A DNA stretch of 32,344 nt from contig JACIYH010000025.1 in NCBI GenBank assembly GCA_014360055.1, forward strand, positions 1 through 32,344. Reading direction: 5' to 3'. Each line of letters opens with the position of its first letter. Position 1 is the first letter of the stretch. The notes beneath the pieces are model-generated. The model saw only the letters and a list, made by a program, of their open reading frames with translations, was not told where the DNA came from and searched no databases. Below, piece by piece: positions 1-9,225 of the stretch. Made by a program: the position numbers and the translations under genes. This DNA comes from Bacillota bacterium (lineage in GTDB: Bacteria > Bacillota > Sulfobacillia > JACIYH01).

Positions 1-55
1 CTGCACCGTAGCCATCCTCGCCCACCAGGTTTAGCTCCCATCCTGCAGCGCCCAC
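1..55 (-). other. possible start of a further minus-strand ORF, runs off the window
   Basis: A reading frame opens at a GTG ending at base 55, just after an in-frame TAG, and stays open to base 1 (reads VGAAGWELNLVGEDGYGA). It would be the next gene after the RidA gene. There is no convincing ribosome binding site and only 18 residues are visible, so I cannot name it or be sure that it is coding. Bases 56-141 show no other feature. Confidence 0.15.
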
Positions 56-141
56 GCCGGCCTAGTTGGCATGAAGCACAGCAGGTGCGGCGCGGGGGCG
101 GGATATTCCGCGGCTGGCGTTCTCAACCTTAAGGTGGGACG

Positions 142-537
142 TCAGGAGTGGGTGGGGAGCGCGGCCACCACTTCGATTTCGACCGCCGCGCCCATGGGGA
201 GCGCGGCCACCCCGATGCAGGTACGCGCCGGGGGATCCTTGGGGAAGAACTCCGCGTACACCCGGTTCATGAGCGGGAAGGCTCCCATGTCGGTGAGGAA
301 GACCGTCACCTTGACCGCATTTTCCAGGGAGGTCCCGGCCGCGGCCAGGATCGCCCGCAGGTTTTGCAACGCCTGCCGGGTCTGCTCCTCCACCCCTTCC
401 CCCACCAGCTTACCCGTCGCCGGGTCAATGCCGAGTTGCCCGGCGGTGAACACCTTGTCGGCAGCCACGATGGCCTGAGAGTAAGGCCCCACCGGAACGG
501 GTGCTTCGTTCGTGGTTACGACTTTCCTGGCTGGCAT
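142..537 (-). CDS. ridA: RidA family reactive intermediate deaminase
   Basis: A 131-residue protein of the RidA/YjgF/UK114 family. Family members are small cytosolic trimers that hydrolyse reactive enamine/imine intermediates released by PLP enzymes. Seen: the N-terminal pattern PVGPYSQAI, a central TAGQLGIDPATG segment, and the C-terminal RTCIGVAALPMGAAVEIE with the conserved arginine and hydrophobic strand. Length is typical. The frame stays open upstream, but the ATG ending at 537 has a strong GGGGGAGG site about seven bases before it and gives the usual family N-terminus, so I chose it. It is the last complete gene of the run and follows an OsmC gene by 91 bases. The family name is secure; the physiological substrate is not visible. 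Confidence 0.93.
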   Translation of the reverse strand: MPARKVVTTNEAPVPVGPYSQAIVAADKVFTAGQLGIDPATGKLVGEGVEEQTRQALQNLRAILAAAGTSLENAVKVTVFLTDMGAFPLMNRVYAEFFPKDPPARTCIGVAALPMGAAVEIEVVAALPTHS

Positions 538-628
538 CTCATTCCCTCCCCCTGAATTCCCCTTCTCGCGGGCCGCGCGGGCCGCCAGCATCCCATCCCG
601 CCACCGGGGCGGTCCCGAGACCGGCGGC

Positions 629-1120
629 TCAACCGGCGGGTCCGCGGGTGCCCAGGTCCGTTACTTCTCCGTTGAGCTCCAGCGTGTAGGTAACCGGCAC
701 CGCCCGGGTGAGCATGGCCCCCACCGAGCAGTAGCGCTGGATGGAGAGTTCGGCCGCCCGCCGCGCGTTGGCAGGTTCGATCTCCCCCGTGAGGCGGTAG
801 GTCAGGCGTGCTGTGGTGTAGACTTTGGGATGCTCGGTGGCCCGTTCGCCCTCCACCACCACCGCAAAGGTATCCACCCGCTGCCTCATCTTGTCCAGGA
901 TGGAGATCACGTCCAGGCCGGTGCACCCACCCAGGGCTGCCAGCACCATCTCCATGGGAGAAAGCCCGGACCGGGCCACATCCAATCCCGCCAGGACTTC
1001 GCCTGCCCGCTCGGGCGGGGGTGTCCCCACCAGGATGGCCCGTCCTGCCTCGTTGCGGGCCACGAAACCCATGCCGCCCAACCACTCCAGTACGATCCGC
1101 CTGGTAGTCGTCTCCGTCAT
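629..1120 (-). CDS. OsmC/Ohr family protein
   Basis: A 163-residue OsmC-like protein. OsmC/Ohr proteins are cytosolic thiol peroxidases that reduce organic hydroperoxides with a pair of cysteines. Seen: Cys66 in the motif ALGGCTGLD, at the start of the central helix, and Cys131 in RYCSVGAML; these match the two active-site cysteines of the family. A small beta-rich N-terminal part (residues 8-50) precedes them. The open frame extends further upstream, but the ATG ending at 1120 starts the family-like sequence; the purine-rich stretch before it is only a fair ribosome binding site. Sequence alone does not separate OsmC, Ohr or the YhfA-like branch. It is 106 bases downstream of hemL and may be a separate stress-related unit together with the RidA gene. 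Confidence 0.88.
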   Translation of the reverse strand: MTETTTRRIVLEWLGGMGFVARNEAGRAILVGTPPPERAGEVLAGLDVARSGLSPMEMVLAALGGCTGLDVISILDKMRQRVDTFAVVVEGERATEHPKVYTTARLTYRLTGEIEPANARRAAELSIQRYCSVGAMLTRAVPVTYTLELNGEVTDLGTRGPAG

Positions 1121-1226
1121 GCCTGCAAGCCCCCCGTTCGCCCACCTGTGGGCCTCACCATCTCGCACCGCCGTGGGGTGCACTCCAGCGACGCGAACTG
1201 CCGACGCGATCCGCCTCCCGCGGCCA

Positions 1227-2510
1227 TCACAGGACCCGGAAGGCTGCCCGGGCGGCGGCGATGGTCTGCTCCAGTTCCGCGTCGCCGTGGGCCAGGGAAA
1301 GGAAACACGCCTCGAACTGGGAGGGAGGGAAGTAGATCCCCCGTTCCAGCAGGGCGTGGAAGAAGCGACCGTAGCGGCCCGTATCGCTGCGGGCGGCATC
1401 GTCCCAGCACCGCACCGGGCCTTCCCGGAAGAAGAGGGTGAGCAGGGACCCCACCCGCTGGCAGGACACAGGTACCCCGGCCTCGCGGGCGCCCTCCAAC
1501 AGACCGGCCTCCAGAGCCGCCCCTGACCGCTCCAGCCGCTCGTAGGTAGCGGGGCGGGACAGGACCCGCAGGGTGGCCAGCCCTGCCGTCATGGCCAGGG
1601 GATTACCCGAGAGGGTACCCGCCTGGTAGACGGGACCGGCGGGGGCCACCATCTCCATGATGTCGCGCCTGCCACCATAGGCCCCCACGGGCAACCCGCC
1701 TCCGATGATCTTGCCGAAGCAGGTGAGGTCGGGCACCACCCCGTAGAGGGCCTGGGCTCCCCCGTAGGCCACCCGGAAGCCAGTGATGACCTCGTCGAAG
1801 ATGAGGAGGGCGCCGTGCTTGCGGGTCAACTCGCGCAGCCCGTCGAGGAACCCGGGGGCGGGTGGCACCACGCCCATGTTGCCCGCCACCGGCTCCACGA
1901 TGACCGCGGCCACCCGCTCCCCGTGGGCGGCGAAGGCGGCATTCACCACGTCGAGGTCATTGTAAGGGAGCACGATGGTATCGGCCACGGTACCCGCCGG
2001 CACGCCCGGGCTATCGGGCAGTCCCAGCGTGGCCACCCCGGAACCGGCACGTGCCAGCAGGGGATCGGCGTGGCCGTGATAGCAGCCGGCAAACTTGATG
2101 ATGTGCGGCCTTCCCGTGAACGCGCGTGCCAGGCGGATGGCGCTCATGCACGCCTCGGTGCCGGAGTTCACCATGCGCACCATCTCCACGCCGGGCATGG
2201 CCTCCGTTACCATGGCAGCCAGTTCCACTTCCAGCGCGGTGGGTGCGCCGTAGCTGGTACCCCGCTCGAGGGCCCGTGCCAACGCCTCCACCACCTCGGG
2301 GTGGGCATGTCCCAGGATCAGAGGACCCCAGGAACAGACGTAATCCAGGTAGCGGTTCCCATCCACATCCCAGAGATACGCACCCTCCCCGCGATCCACG
2401 AAGAACGGGGTGCCGCCCACGCCCCGAAAGGAACGCACGGGGCTGTTCACCCCTCCCGGCATGAGGGTGCGCGCCTTCTCCATCAATGCCTGCGACCGCT
2501 CGCGCCGCAA
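1227..2510 (-). CDS. hemL: glutamate-1-semialdehyde 2,1-aminomutase
   Basis: PLP enzyme that converts glutamate-1-semialdehyde to 5-aminolevulinate, the second step of the C5 tetrapyrrole route begun by hemA in the same operon. Seen: class III aminotransferase fold with [17 protein letters not shown] near the N-terminus, [15 protein letters not shown] in the cofactor loop, [10 protein letters not shown], and the PLP lysine in [13 protein letters not shown] (Lys267). The frame is open to 2588, but a TTG ending at 2510 is preceded by GGAGGTG with a six-base spacer and gives 427 residues, the usual family length; the longer form adds 26 atypical residues. It is the last tetrapyrrole gene of the operon, 154 bases after hemB. 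Function is secure; the start is moderately sure. Confidence 0.95.
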   Translation of the reverse strand: MRRERSQALMEKARTLMPGGVNSPVRSFRGVGGTPFFVDRGEGAYLWDVDGNRYLDYVCSWGPLILGHAHPEVVEALARALERGTSYGAPTALEVELAAMVTEAMPGVEMVRMVNSGTEACMSAIRLARAFTGRPHIIKFAGCYHGHADPLLARAGSGVATLGLPDSPGVPAGTVADTIVLPYNDLDVVNAAFAAHGERVAAVIVEPVAGNMGVVPPAPGFLDGLRELTRKHGALLIFDEVITGFRVAYGGAQALYGVVPDLTCFGKIIGGGLPVGAYGGRRDIMEMVAPAGPVYQAGTLSGNPLAMTAGLATLRVLSRPATYERLERSGAALEAGLLEGAREAGVPVSCQRVGSLLTLFFREGPVRCWDDAARSDTGRYGRFFHALLERGIYFPPSQFEACFLSLAHGDAELEQTIAAARAAFRVL

Positions 2511-2664
2511 ACTCCCCACCTCCACCGTCCCGCCATCCCGCCCGGCTCGCTCCCGAAGCCCGAGCCGCGCCGCCCCGACGCCGGCCACGCACCTTCACCC
2601 TGAGCGCTCCGATGTGAGCCCACAGGGCGGCCGCGGCAGGCGCCGCTCCCGGCCCGACGCGGGC

Positions 2665-3651
2665 CTACGCGCCCTCGCGCAACCACCGCGCCACCTGGGG
2701 GGCGTGGTAAGTAACGACCAGGTCGGCCCCCGCCCGGCGGATGGCGGTGAGGATCTCCAGCACCACCTTGCGCTCGTCCAGCCAGCCGTTGCGGGCGGCC
2801 GCCTTCACCATGGCGTACTCGCCGCTCACGTTGTAGGCCACCACGGGGACGGGAAAACGCTCCCGCACGCGGCGGATGACGTCCAGGTAAGCCAGGGCCG
2901 GCTTCACCATCACCAGATCGGCCCCTTCCTCCAGATCCAGTTCCACCTCCAGCAGGGCCTCGCGCGCGTTGGCGGGGTCCATCTGGTAGCCCCGGCGGTC
3001 ACCGAAGGAAGGCGCCGAATCGGCCGCCTCCCGGAAGGGGCCGTAGAAAGCGGAGGCATACTTGGCCGCGTAGGAGAGGATGCCCACCTCGGTGAGTCCC
3101 GCCTCGTCCAGGGCACGGCGGATGGCCCCCACGCGCCCGTCCATCATGTCCGAAGGCGCCACCAGGTGAGCCCCCGCCCGGGCGTGGGAGAGCGCCACCC
3201 GGGCCAGCAGCTCCAGGGTGCGGTCGTTGTCCACCTGCTGATGGACCAGCGCCCCGCAATGGCCGTGCTGCGTGTACGCACACAGGCATACGTCCGTGAT
3301 CACCACCAGGCCGGGCACCCTCTCGCGCACCAGGCGCACCGCCTGCTGTACCGCTCCCCCGTCGTCCCACGCCTCCGACCCCTGGGCGTCCTTGCGCCGG
3401 GGCAAACCGAACAGGAGCACGGCCGGGATGCCCAGGCGGTGACAGGCAGCCGCCTCCTCCACCAGGAGGTCGGGCGACATCCGGTACACTCCCGGCAGGG
3501 ACGGCACCTCCTGCCTTACCCCCTCACCGGGCACGGCAAACATGGGGCAGATGAGATCGGACACCTCAAGTCCGGTCTCGCTCACCATCCTGCGCAGTCC
3601 TTCGCTTTGCCGCAGCCTGCGCGGCCTCCTCACCGGAAACCTGCCCAGCAC
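2665..3651 (-). CDS. hemB: delta-aminolevulinic acid dehydratase (porphobilinogen synthase)
   Basis: Condenses two 5-aminolevulinate molecules to porphobilinogen in the cytosol. Seen: RPRRLRQSE at the N-terminus, the two active-site lysines in [12 protein letters not shown] (Lys197) and [11 protein letters not shown] (Lys250), and the zinc-type cysteine cluster [14 protein letters not shown] (Cys122, Cys124, Cys132), so this is a zinc-dependent form. The chosen GTG ending at 3651 has GAGAGGTG eight bases upstream, lies seven bases after the cobA-hemD stop, and gives 328 residues, the family norm; longer versions would overlap the previous gene. Confidence 0.96.
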   Translation of the reverse strand: MLGRFPVRRPRRLRQSEGLRRMVSETGLEVSDLICPMFAVPGEGVRQEVPSLPGVYRMSPDLLVEEAAACHRLGIPAVLLFGLPRRKDAQGSEAWDDGGAVQQAVRLVRERVPGLVVITDVCLCAYTQHGHCGALVHQQVDNDRTLELLARVALSHARAGAHLVAPSDMMDGRVGAIRRALDEAGLTEVGILSYAAKYASAFYGPFREAADSAPSFGDRRGYQMDPANAREALLEVELDLEEGADLVMVKPALAYLDVIRRVRERFPVPVVAYNVSGEYAMVKAAARNGWLDERKVVLEILTAIRRAGADLVVTYHAPQVARWLREGA

Positions 3652-3658
3652 CCTTTCT

Positions 3659-5275
3659 TCACCTCTCCACTCCGGGTGAGCCCGCACGGTGACGTCGCCA
3701 GGCCTCGACCACCGCCTGCAGTAACCCCGCCCGGTCGTGGTTGGCCGCTTCGGCATCGGGCTCCCAGCCCGCCTGGCGGCAGGCGGCCGCCGTCACCGGA
3801 CCGATGGCCACCACCAGGGGGAATTCCTCTCCCACCGCCGACTCTCCTGCCTTTTGCGCCTGCGGCATACCGGCCTCCCCCGGGGCCAGCCGGGCGGAGG
3901 CCACGCGGACGGCCGAGGCGCTGGTGAAGACCAGCACGTCCACGTTCCGCGCGCGCACGTCGCGGGCCAGGCGCGCCGCCTCGTCTTCGTCGGGGACGGC
4001 GTGGTAGGCAACCACTTCCCGTACTTCCCCGGCCCCGGCCCGGCGCAGGACTTCGGCCTGGGACGGAGCCAGATCACTGCGGGGAAGGAGCACCCGGTCC
4101 CCGGGCTCGATGCGCGCCGCCACTTCTCTCACCAGGTCCTCCACGGTATGGGTCCGGGGCACCAGGTCGGCCACCAGGCCGTATCGCCGCAGGGCGGCAG
4201 CGGTACCCGGCCCCACCGCCCCCAGGCGGCAGCCGGCCAGGGACCGCGCGTCGCGGCCTTCGCCACGCAGGGTCAGGAAGAAGGCTTCCACACCGGGGGC
4301 ACTGGTGAACAGCACAAAGCGGAAGCGGCCCACCTCCAGGACGGCACGGCGCAGGGGGCCGGGGTCGGGCGGCATCTGGAGGCGCAGCAGGTGATACACC
4401 CCCACCTCCGCCCCCGCCAGCCACCACGGGCCCATCTCCCAATCGCCGGACGGCATTCCCCCACCTCCGGCCGGCTGGGCAAAAGTGAGGCGCGGCCGGG
4501 TCAGGGCTATGCGGCAGCCCGCGAGGGGCAGGTCCTCGTACCAGGCCAGCCGTTGCCGCAGGGCGGCCACCTTTCCCACCACCAGCAGGGCGGGGGGACC
4601 GATCCCCGCCTCCGCCGCCCGTGCGGGAAGTTCCCGCAACGCGGAGTAAAGCACCCTCTGGCCCGCCCGCGTCCCCTCCCGCACCAGCAGGGCGGGCTCC
4701 CCGGGCGGCCTTCCCCCTGCCAGCAACTCCGAGACGATCACCTCCAGCCGTCCCACGCCCATGTACACCACCAGCGTGTCGGTGCCGGCCGCCAACCGCT
4801 GCCAGTTCACCTGCGGCGGCTTCCCCGGGTCCTCGTGCCCCGTCACCAGTGTGACCGACGAAGCCAGCCCGCGGTGGGTGAGGGGGACGCCGGCCCAGGC
4901 CGCGCAACCGGAGGCGGCGGTCACGCCGGGTACCACCCGGAAGGGGATACCCGCTTCCACCAGGGCGAGGGCCTCTTCCCCGCCCCGTCCGAAAATGAAG
5001 GGGTCCCCGCCCTTGAGGCGCACTACCAGGTTGCCCTCCCGGGCCAGCTCCACCAGCAGCCGGTTGATTTCCTCCTGGCGGTAGCCGTGGCCGTCGGGGC
5101 TCTTCCCCACGTCAATGTGGCGGGCACGGGGCGCCAGCCCGAGCAGGGCGGGATTGACCAGGCGATCGTGCACCACCACGTCGGCCCGTTCCAGGACCTC
5201 CCGACCCCTTAAAGTCAACAGCCCCGGGTCACCGGGGCCCGCCCCCACCAGCCATACCTCACCCGTGCTCGCCAT
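3659..5275 (-). CDS. cobA-hemD: fused uroporphyrinogen-III C-methyltransferase / uroporphyrinogen-III synthase
   Basis: A 538-residue fusion. Residues 1-250 are a SAM-dependent uroporphyrinogen III methyltransferase (SUMT) that makes precorrin-2: [18 protein letters not shown] at the N-terminus, [26 protein letters not shown] and [20 protein letters not shown] are the standard motifs. Residues from about 265 onward are uroporphyrinogen III synthase, which closes and flips ring D of hydroxymethylbilane: [28 protein letters not shown] and [10 protein letters not shown]. The fusion is common in Bacillota and directs uroporphyrinogen III towards precorrin-2, the precursor of siroheme and cobalamin. 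The synthase half has a loose stretch with [13 protein letters not shown] before its first conserved part. The gene starts ten bases after hemC (ATG with AGGGTAGGG before it). Confidence 0.95.
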   Translation of the reverse strand: MASTGEVWLVGAGPGDPGLLTLRGREVLERADVVVHDRLVNPALLGLAPRARHIDVGKSPDGHGYRQEEINRLLVELAREGNLVVRLKGGDPFIFGRGGEEALALVEAGIPFRVVPGVTAASGCAAWAGVPLTHRGLASSVTLVTGHEDPGKPPQVNWQRLAAGTDTLVVYMGVGRLEVIVSELLAGGRPPGEPALLVREGTRAGQRVLYSALRELPARAAEAGIGPPALLVVGKVAALRQRLAWYEDLPLAGCRIALTRPRLTFAQPAGGGGMPSGDWEMGPWWLAGAEVGVYHLLRLQMPPDPGPLRRAVLEVGRFRFVLFTSAPGVEAFFLTLRGEGRDARSLAGCRLGAVGPGTAAALRRYGLVADLVPRTHTVEDLVREVAARIEPGDRVLLPRSDLAPSQAEVLRRAGAGEVREVVAYHAVPDEDEAARLARDVRARNVDVLVFTSASAVRVASARLAPGEAGMPQAQKAGESAVGEEFPLVVAIGPVTAAACRQAGWEPDAEAANHDRAGLLQAVVEAWRRHRAGSPGVER

Positions 5276-5284
5276 GCCCGATCC

Positions 5285-6196
5285 CTACCCTCCGTCGCGG
5301 GCGGCCCTGAGCAGGCGCTCCCCCACCCGCCGCCCCAGTTCGCGGCCGGCCACCCGGTCCCCCGGACGGGCGGTCACCCGTTCCGTTACCCGGAAGATAC
5401 GCTCACCGGAGGGGGCATAAGCCCCGGTGAGCACCAGTTCCCTCTCCTCCCGCCGGGCCCATGCCCCCACCGGAACCCGGCAGCCTCCTCCCAGAGCCTC
5501 CAGCATGGCCCGCTCTGCCTCCACCGCCTGGCGGGCGTGGGGATCATCGATGCGGGCCACCAGTTCCCGCGTGGCGGCGTCGCCCGCCCTCACCTCCACG
5601 GCCAGGGCCCCCTGGCCCGGCGCGGGCAGGAACTCGTCGGGGAGGAAAAACTGGCTGACCCGCTGCGTCATCTCCAGCCTCCCCAGGCCGGCAGCCGCCA
5701 CCACCAGGGCATCGTACAGCCCCGCATCCAGCTTGCTCAGCCTGGTGTCCAGGTTGCCCCTCATCTCCAGTATGGCCAGGTCGGGGCGCAGGTGGCGCAG
5801 GAAGACCTTCCGGCGCGGGCTGGAAGTACCCACCCGCGCCCCGGGAGGGAGTTCCCCCAGGCGCCGCCCGTGGGACACCAGGGCCTCCCGCACGTCCCCC
5901 CGCACGGGGACAGCCGCCACGACCAGTTCCCGGGGACCCTTCAGGGGGAGATCCTTCAGGCTGTGGACGGCGGCGTGGGCCTCCCCCGCCAACACCGCCT
6001 GCTGCACCTCCCGCACGAACTCCCCTGTTCCCCCGGGGGTATTGACAGACCCTGCCGAGATCCGGTCCCCGCGGGTATGGACGATGAGGATGCGGATGGC
6101 CAGTCCCGGCATGGCGGCCTGCAGCGCGGCCCCCACCCACTGCGCCTGGGCCAGGGCGAGGGCGCTGCCACGGCTGGCCAGCACCAGTTCATCCAC
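5285..6196 (-). CDS. hemC: porphobilinogen deaminase (hydroxymethylbilane synthase)
   Basis: Polymerises four porphobilinogens to hydroxymethylbilane using a covalent dipyrromethane cofactor. Seen: LASRGSALALAQAQ at the N-terminus, HSLKDLPL with the catalytic aspartate (Asp82), GTSSPRRK and RGNLDTRL substrate loops, and the cofactor-binding cysteine in ALGGGCRVPVGA (Cys239). I chose the GTG ending at 6196: it has GGGGGAGGG about seven bases upstream, gives the standard N-terminus and overlaps the previous stop by only eight bases. A GTG at 6217 would add seven residues. Length 303 is normal. Confidence 0.95.
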   Translation of the reverse strand: MDELVLASRGSALALAQAQWVGAALQAAMPGLAIRILIVHTRGDRISAGSVNTPGGTGEFVREVQQAVLAGEAHAAVHSLKDLPLKGPRELVVAAVPVRGDVREALVSHGRRLGELPPGARVGTSSPRRKVFLRHLRPDLAILEMRGNLDTRLSKLDAGLYDALVVAAAGLGRLEMTQRVSQFFLPDEFLPAPGQGALAVEVRAGDAATRELVARIDDPHARQAVEAERAMLEALGGGCRVPVGAWARREERELVLTGAYAPSGERIFRVTERVTARPGDRVAGRELGRRVGERLLRAARDGG

Positions 6197-6881
6197 CTTG
6201 GGTCCCTCCCCCGCCACGGGCGCCGGGGTCCACCCGCACCCCCGGGTCGGCTACCCGCAGCCATGAGTCCAGCATGGCCAGCAGGGCCTCCCTTTCCCCG
6301 CGGGCAATGCATGTGGCACCGTCCAGGGCGGCCGCCCGCCGGAGCAAATCCTGGCGTGCCGCCGCGTCCCCCACCCTCTCCTGGACGCGACGGCGGAAGG
6401 AAGCCAGGACCTCCGCCCACTCGCCCACCTCGTCGCCCACCACATCTGCGATGCGATCCCGGATGAGCGCAGCCAGGGCGGGACTGGCTCCACCCGTGCT
6501 CACCGCCACGGTAACGGGCCCCCGCTGCAACACGGCCGGGGAAATGAAGTCCGACAACTCGGGGCAGTCAACCACGTTGACCAGCACCCCCGCCCGGCGG
6601 GCGGCCTTACAGACGGTCTCGTTGACGGCGGGGGTGGCGGCGGCAAAGACGATGAACATCCCCTCCACGTCCCGGGGCTCGAATTCTCCCTGGCGCCACC
6701 GCATGCGACCCTGGCGGACCAGATCCCGCAGGGGCGGTGCCAGGGAGGGGGACACCACCAGCACCTCCAGTCCGGCCCGCAGGCACTCTTCCACCTTGCG
6801 GTGGGCCACCGCTCCCCCGCCCACCACCAGGCACCGCTTTCCTGCAGCGCGCAACATCACCGCCAGGTGGCCTTCACTCAC
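6189..6881 (-). CDS. precorrin-2 dehydrogenase (siroheme synthase N-terminal type, Met8/CysG-N)
   Basis: NAD-dependent oxidation of precorrin-2 to sirohydrochlorin; full-length Met8/CysG-N proteins may also insert iron to give siroheme. Seen: the Rossmann motif CLVVGGGAVAHRKVEECL (residues 17-34), VVSPSL, FAAATPAVNETV, NVVDCPELSDFISPAV and VAVSTGGASPALAALIR, all typical of this family. At 230 residues it is about as long as the bifunctional CysG N-terminal half, longer than dehydrogenase-only YlnF types, so a ferrochelatase role is possible; no separate ferrochelatase gene is present in the window. The GTG start overlaps the hemA stop as GTGA, indicating translational coupling. The C-terminal tail is glycine-rich and probably disordered. 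Confidence 0.92.
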   Translation of the reverse strand: MSEGHLAVMLRAAGKRCLVVGGGAVAHRKVEECLRAGLEVLVVSPSLAPPLRDLVRQGRMRWRQGEFEPRDVEGMFIVFAAATPAVNETVCKAARRAGVLVNVVDCPELSDFISPAVLQRGPVTVAVSTGGASPALAALIRDRIADVVGDEVGEWAEVLASFRRRVQERVGDAAARQDLLRRAAALDGATCIARGEREALLAMLDSWLRVADPGVRVDPGARGGGGTQGG

Positions 6882-8191
6882 TCAGTCCGCCCCCGGCAGC
6901 CGCCGCGGGCTTCCCTGGCCCCCGGGGTCAACAGTGCCTCGGCGAGCACCTCCAGTGCGGACCATCCCCGGCCATCGCCCGCCAGGCGGCACATGGTTTT
7001 GATGGGGCCGTGCAACCCCTTATTCACCAGGCGCCCCATCATCTCCTCCAGCACCTGCCGCTGTCCGGGGGCCAGGGGACCCAGGCGTGCCAGCGCCCTT
7101 TCCAGTTCCGCCCGGGCCAGGGACTCGTAGCGCCGCCGTACCGCCCTGATGAGGGGCGCCACGCGGCGGCCGGCCAGCCACCTGCCGAAGCCCTGGACCT
7201 CCGCTTCTATGATGTCCCGGGCGCGCCCGGCCAGGGCTCGGCGGTGCTCGAGGTTGGCGCGGGCCCGTGCCTGCAGTTCGTCCAGGTCGAAAAGGCGTAC
7301 GCCCGGCAGGGTCGCCACCGCGGCATCCACGTTGCGCGGCATGGCCAGATCTGCCACTACCAGTCTCAGGCCCGCGTCGTCGCCTGGTGCCCCTCCGCGC
7401 CGCGCAAGGGCCCAGGCCACCCGCTCCCGGTCCAGTATCAGATGGGGTGCCGCCGTACCGCAGATTACCGCGTCCGCTTCCCCCAGCCCCCTTTCCAGCT
7501 CGGACCAGGGCATGGTGGCGAACCCGCAACGCTCCGCCACCGCGCCCGAGCGGGCCGGATTCCGGCTGACCACGCGCACCTCCGCCCCCCGGCCGCGCAG
7601 GGCCCGGCCCGCCAGTTCCGCCATCTTCCCCGCTCCCAGGAGGAGCACCCGTCGCCCCTGCAACCCGCCGAGTTCCTGGGAAATGGCTTCCACGGCGGCG
7701 CTGCTTGCCGAGCACGCGTGGGCGCCCAGGCCCGTCTCCGCGTGCACCCGCCCGGCTGCCGCCACCGCCCGGGAAAACAGCCCGTTCAGGATGGGACCCG
7801 CGGTGCCCGCCTCCCGCGCCCGCGCCAGGGCACCCTTCACCTGCCCCAACACCTGGGTTTCCCCCAGCACGGGGGAGTCCAGCCCGCAGGCCACGGAGAA
7901 GAGGTGCCTGACGCAGTCAAGCTCCTCCCTCTCGTACAGGAGGTCCGCTTCGCCGCCACTCAGCCCCCGCGCGCGGAAAAACGCCCGGGCGGCATCGCCG
8001 GGGGCTCCCCCCGGCCCGTCCACCAGGTACAGTTCGGTGCGGTTGCAGGTGGCCAGCAGGGCCACCTCTTCCACGCCCGGCCGTGAGGCCAGTTCCCGCA
8101 GCAGTCCGGGGTACTCCCCGGGTGAAACGGCCAGCTTCTCACGCAAGCTGAGGGGAGCAGTATGGCAGCTTATACCCACCACCCGCAGCAC
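6878..8191 (-). CDS. hemA: glutamyl-tRNA reductase
   Basis: First committed step of the C5 route: NADPH-dependent reduction of glutamyl-tRNA(Glu) to glutamate-1-semialdehyde. Seen: VVGISCHTAPLSLREKL at the N-terminus, the catalytic cysteine in ALLATCNRTELYLV (Cys49), GLDSPVLGETQVLGQVK, the NADPH-binding stretch RRVLLLGAGKMAELAGRAL, ADLAMPRNVD, and the C-terminal dimerisation helices. The frame is open to a TTG at 8209 that overlaps the regulator stop; the GTG ending at 8191 gives the family-like start and has GAGGTG ten bases upstream, so I prefer it. It opens the hemA-met8-hemC-cobA/hemD-hemB-hemL order usual in clostridial relatives. Confidence 0.95.
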   Translation of the reverse strand: MLRVVGISCHTAPLSLREKLAVSPGEYPGLLRELASRPGVEEVALLATCNRTELYLVDGPGGAPGDAARAFFRARGLSGGEADLLYEREELDCVRHLFSVACGLDSPVLGETQVLGQVKGALARAREAGTAGPILNGLFSRAVAAAGRVHAETGLGAHACSASSAAVEAISQELGGLQGRRVLLLGAGKMAELAGRALRGRGAEVRVVSRNPARSGAVAERCGFATMPWSELERGLGEADAVICGTAAPHLILDRERVAWALARRGGAPGDDAGLRLVVADLAMPRNVDAAVATLPGVRLFDLDELQARARANLEHRRALAGRARDIIEAEVQGFGRWLAGRRVAPLIRAVRRRYESLARAELERALARLGPLAPGQRQVLEEMMGRLVNKGLHGPIKTMCRLAGDGRGWSALEVLAEALLTPGAREARGGCRGRTE

Positions 8192-8205
8192 GACGCCATC
8201 CCACC

Positions 8206-9225
8206 TCAACCGGCCTGGTGCGTCTTGCGGGACTTGAGGAAACGGGCGGATTCCAGGAGAAACTCACGTTCCTCGGGACCGAGTTCGCGCCAGAGGGCAC
8301 CCAGTTCCCGCACCTCCTCGTCCTCGCGCTGGGCCCCCTCGGGCAGCCTGGCCACCAGGGCCTCCACCACCCCTATCACCAGGTGGAAGTCGGACCTGCC
8401 CAGGCGCCCCAGCCGGGACAGGACCTCCCGTACCCTCGGCTCGGAGAGCAACTCCGCTACCTCGGGGGAAAGGGAACGGGTGACCTCCAGCACCTCTTCT
8501 TCGTCCATCAGGAAATAGCAGGGGGAGACGCCCAGCGCTTCCGCCAACAGGCTCAGGGTAGTCACCGAGGATTGTGTGCGACCGGACTCGATCTGTCCGA
8601 TCAGCCCGTAAGACACACCGGCTTTCTCGGCCACTTCCTTCTGGGTCAGGCCCAGCCGCTCCCGCAGGCGGCGCAGCTTCTCGCCCACCCCGTTGGCGCC
8701 CACCGATCTCACCAGCACACCGGGAGAAACCCCCAGCGCCCGCGCCAGTTTCTCCAGCGTGCGCACTGAGGGAGCGCTGCGGCCGCGCTCGATTTCCGAG
8801 ATGTGGGCCGGGGACAACCCGGTGGCGCGGGCCAGTTCCGTCACCGTGATCCCCTTCTGTTCCCGGAGCCTGCGTACGGTGCTCCCCACCCGCGCCCGTA
8901 CCTGGGTGCCTCCGGTATCGCAGCGGGCGCCCTCGGGTGCGCCTTCCGCCCCGGGGGAGTGGATATCCCGCGGCCGTCCCGGCTGCCCTTCCCCCGTTGG
9001 CGGGGACTCTTCACCCGGCCGGTCGGGCTCCCCCTCGCCCAGGAGTTCCTCCAGGGGTACCCCCAGGAAGCTGGCAGCCTCCTGCCAGGCAGCCATGGCC
9101 ATGCGCCGCTGCCCGGACTCCACTTCCTGCAGGCAGTCGGGGGCGATGGTCAGCCGGTCGGCCAGGTCCTCCAGGGATACCCCCCGCCTTTCCCGCCAGT
9201 AACGCAAACGTGGCCCTACCGCCAT
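8206..9225 (-). CDS. transcriptional regulator with three XRE-type helix-turn-helix domains
   Basis: A 339-residue probable DNA-binding protein. Three HTH_3/XRE domains are visible: residues about 6-60 (RERRGVSLEDLADRLTIAPD, then ESGQRR), 114-172 (REQKGITVTELARATGLSPA, IERGRSAPS) and 181-240 (RERLGLTQKEVAEKAGVSYG, IESGRTQSS). A low-complexity linker rich in Gly, Pro and Glu (residues 63-108) separates domains 1 and 2, while 2 and 3 are nearly contiguous. Residues 241-339 are charged and helical, like C-terminal regions of other Bacillota XRE regulators, with no sensor domain that I recognise. The ATG has GGGGGAG eight bases upstream and overlaps the previous gene by ten bases. It sits exactly between the sulfur genes and the siroheme genes, so a role in controlling them is an inference from context. 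Confidence 0.9.
   Translation of the reverse strand: MAVGPRLRYWRERRGVSLEDLADRLTIAPDCLQEVESGQRRMAMAAWQEAASFLGVPLEELLGEGEPDRPGEESPPTGEGQPGRPRDIHSPGAEGAPEGARCDTGGTQVRARVGSTVRRLREQKGITVTELARATGLSPAHISEIERGRSAPSVRTLEKLARALGVSPGVLVRSVGANGVGEKLRRLRERLGLTQKEVAEKAGVSYGLIGQIESGRTQSSVTTLSLLAEALGVSPCYFLMDEEEVLEVTRSLSPEVAELLSEPRVREVLSRLGRLGRSDFHLVIGVVEALVARLPEGAQREDEEVRELGALWRELGPEEREFLLESARFLKSRKTHQAG

Noticed and set aside
1174-1187. Near-palindrome TGGGGTGCACTCCA between hemL and the OsmC gene
   Set aside because: One mismatch, short and GC-rich; could be an operator for the OsmC gene but nothing else supports it.
2410-3927. 505-residue plus-strand open frame opposite hemB and hemL
   Set aside because: Antisense shadow in GC-rich DNA: rich in Pro, His, Arg and Gly, no domain pattern, and exactly opposite well-conserved genes.
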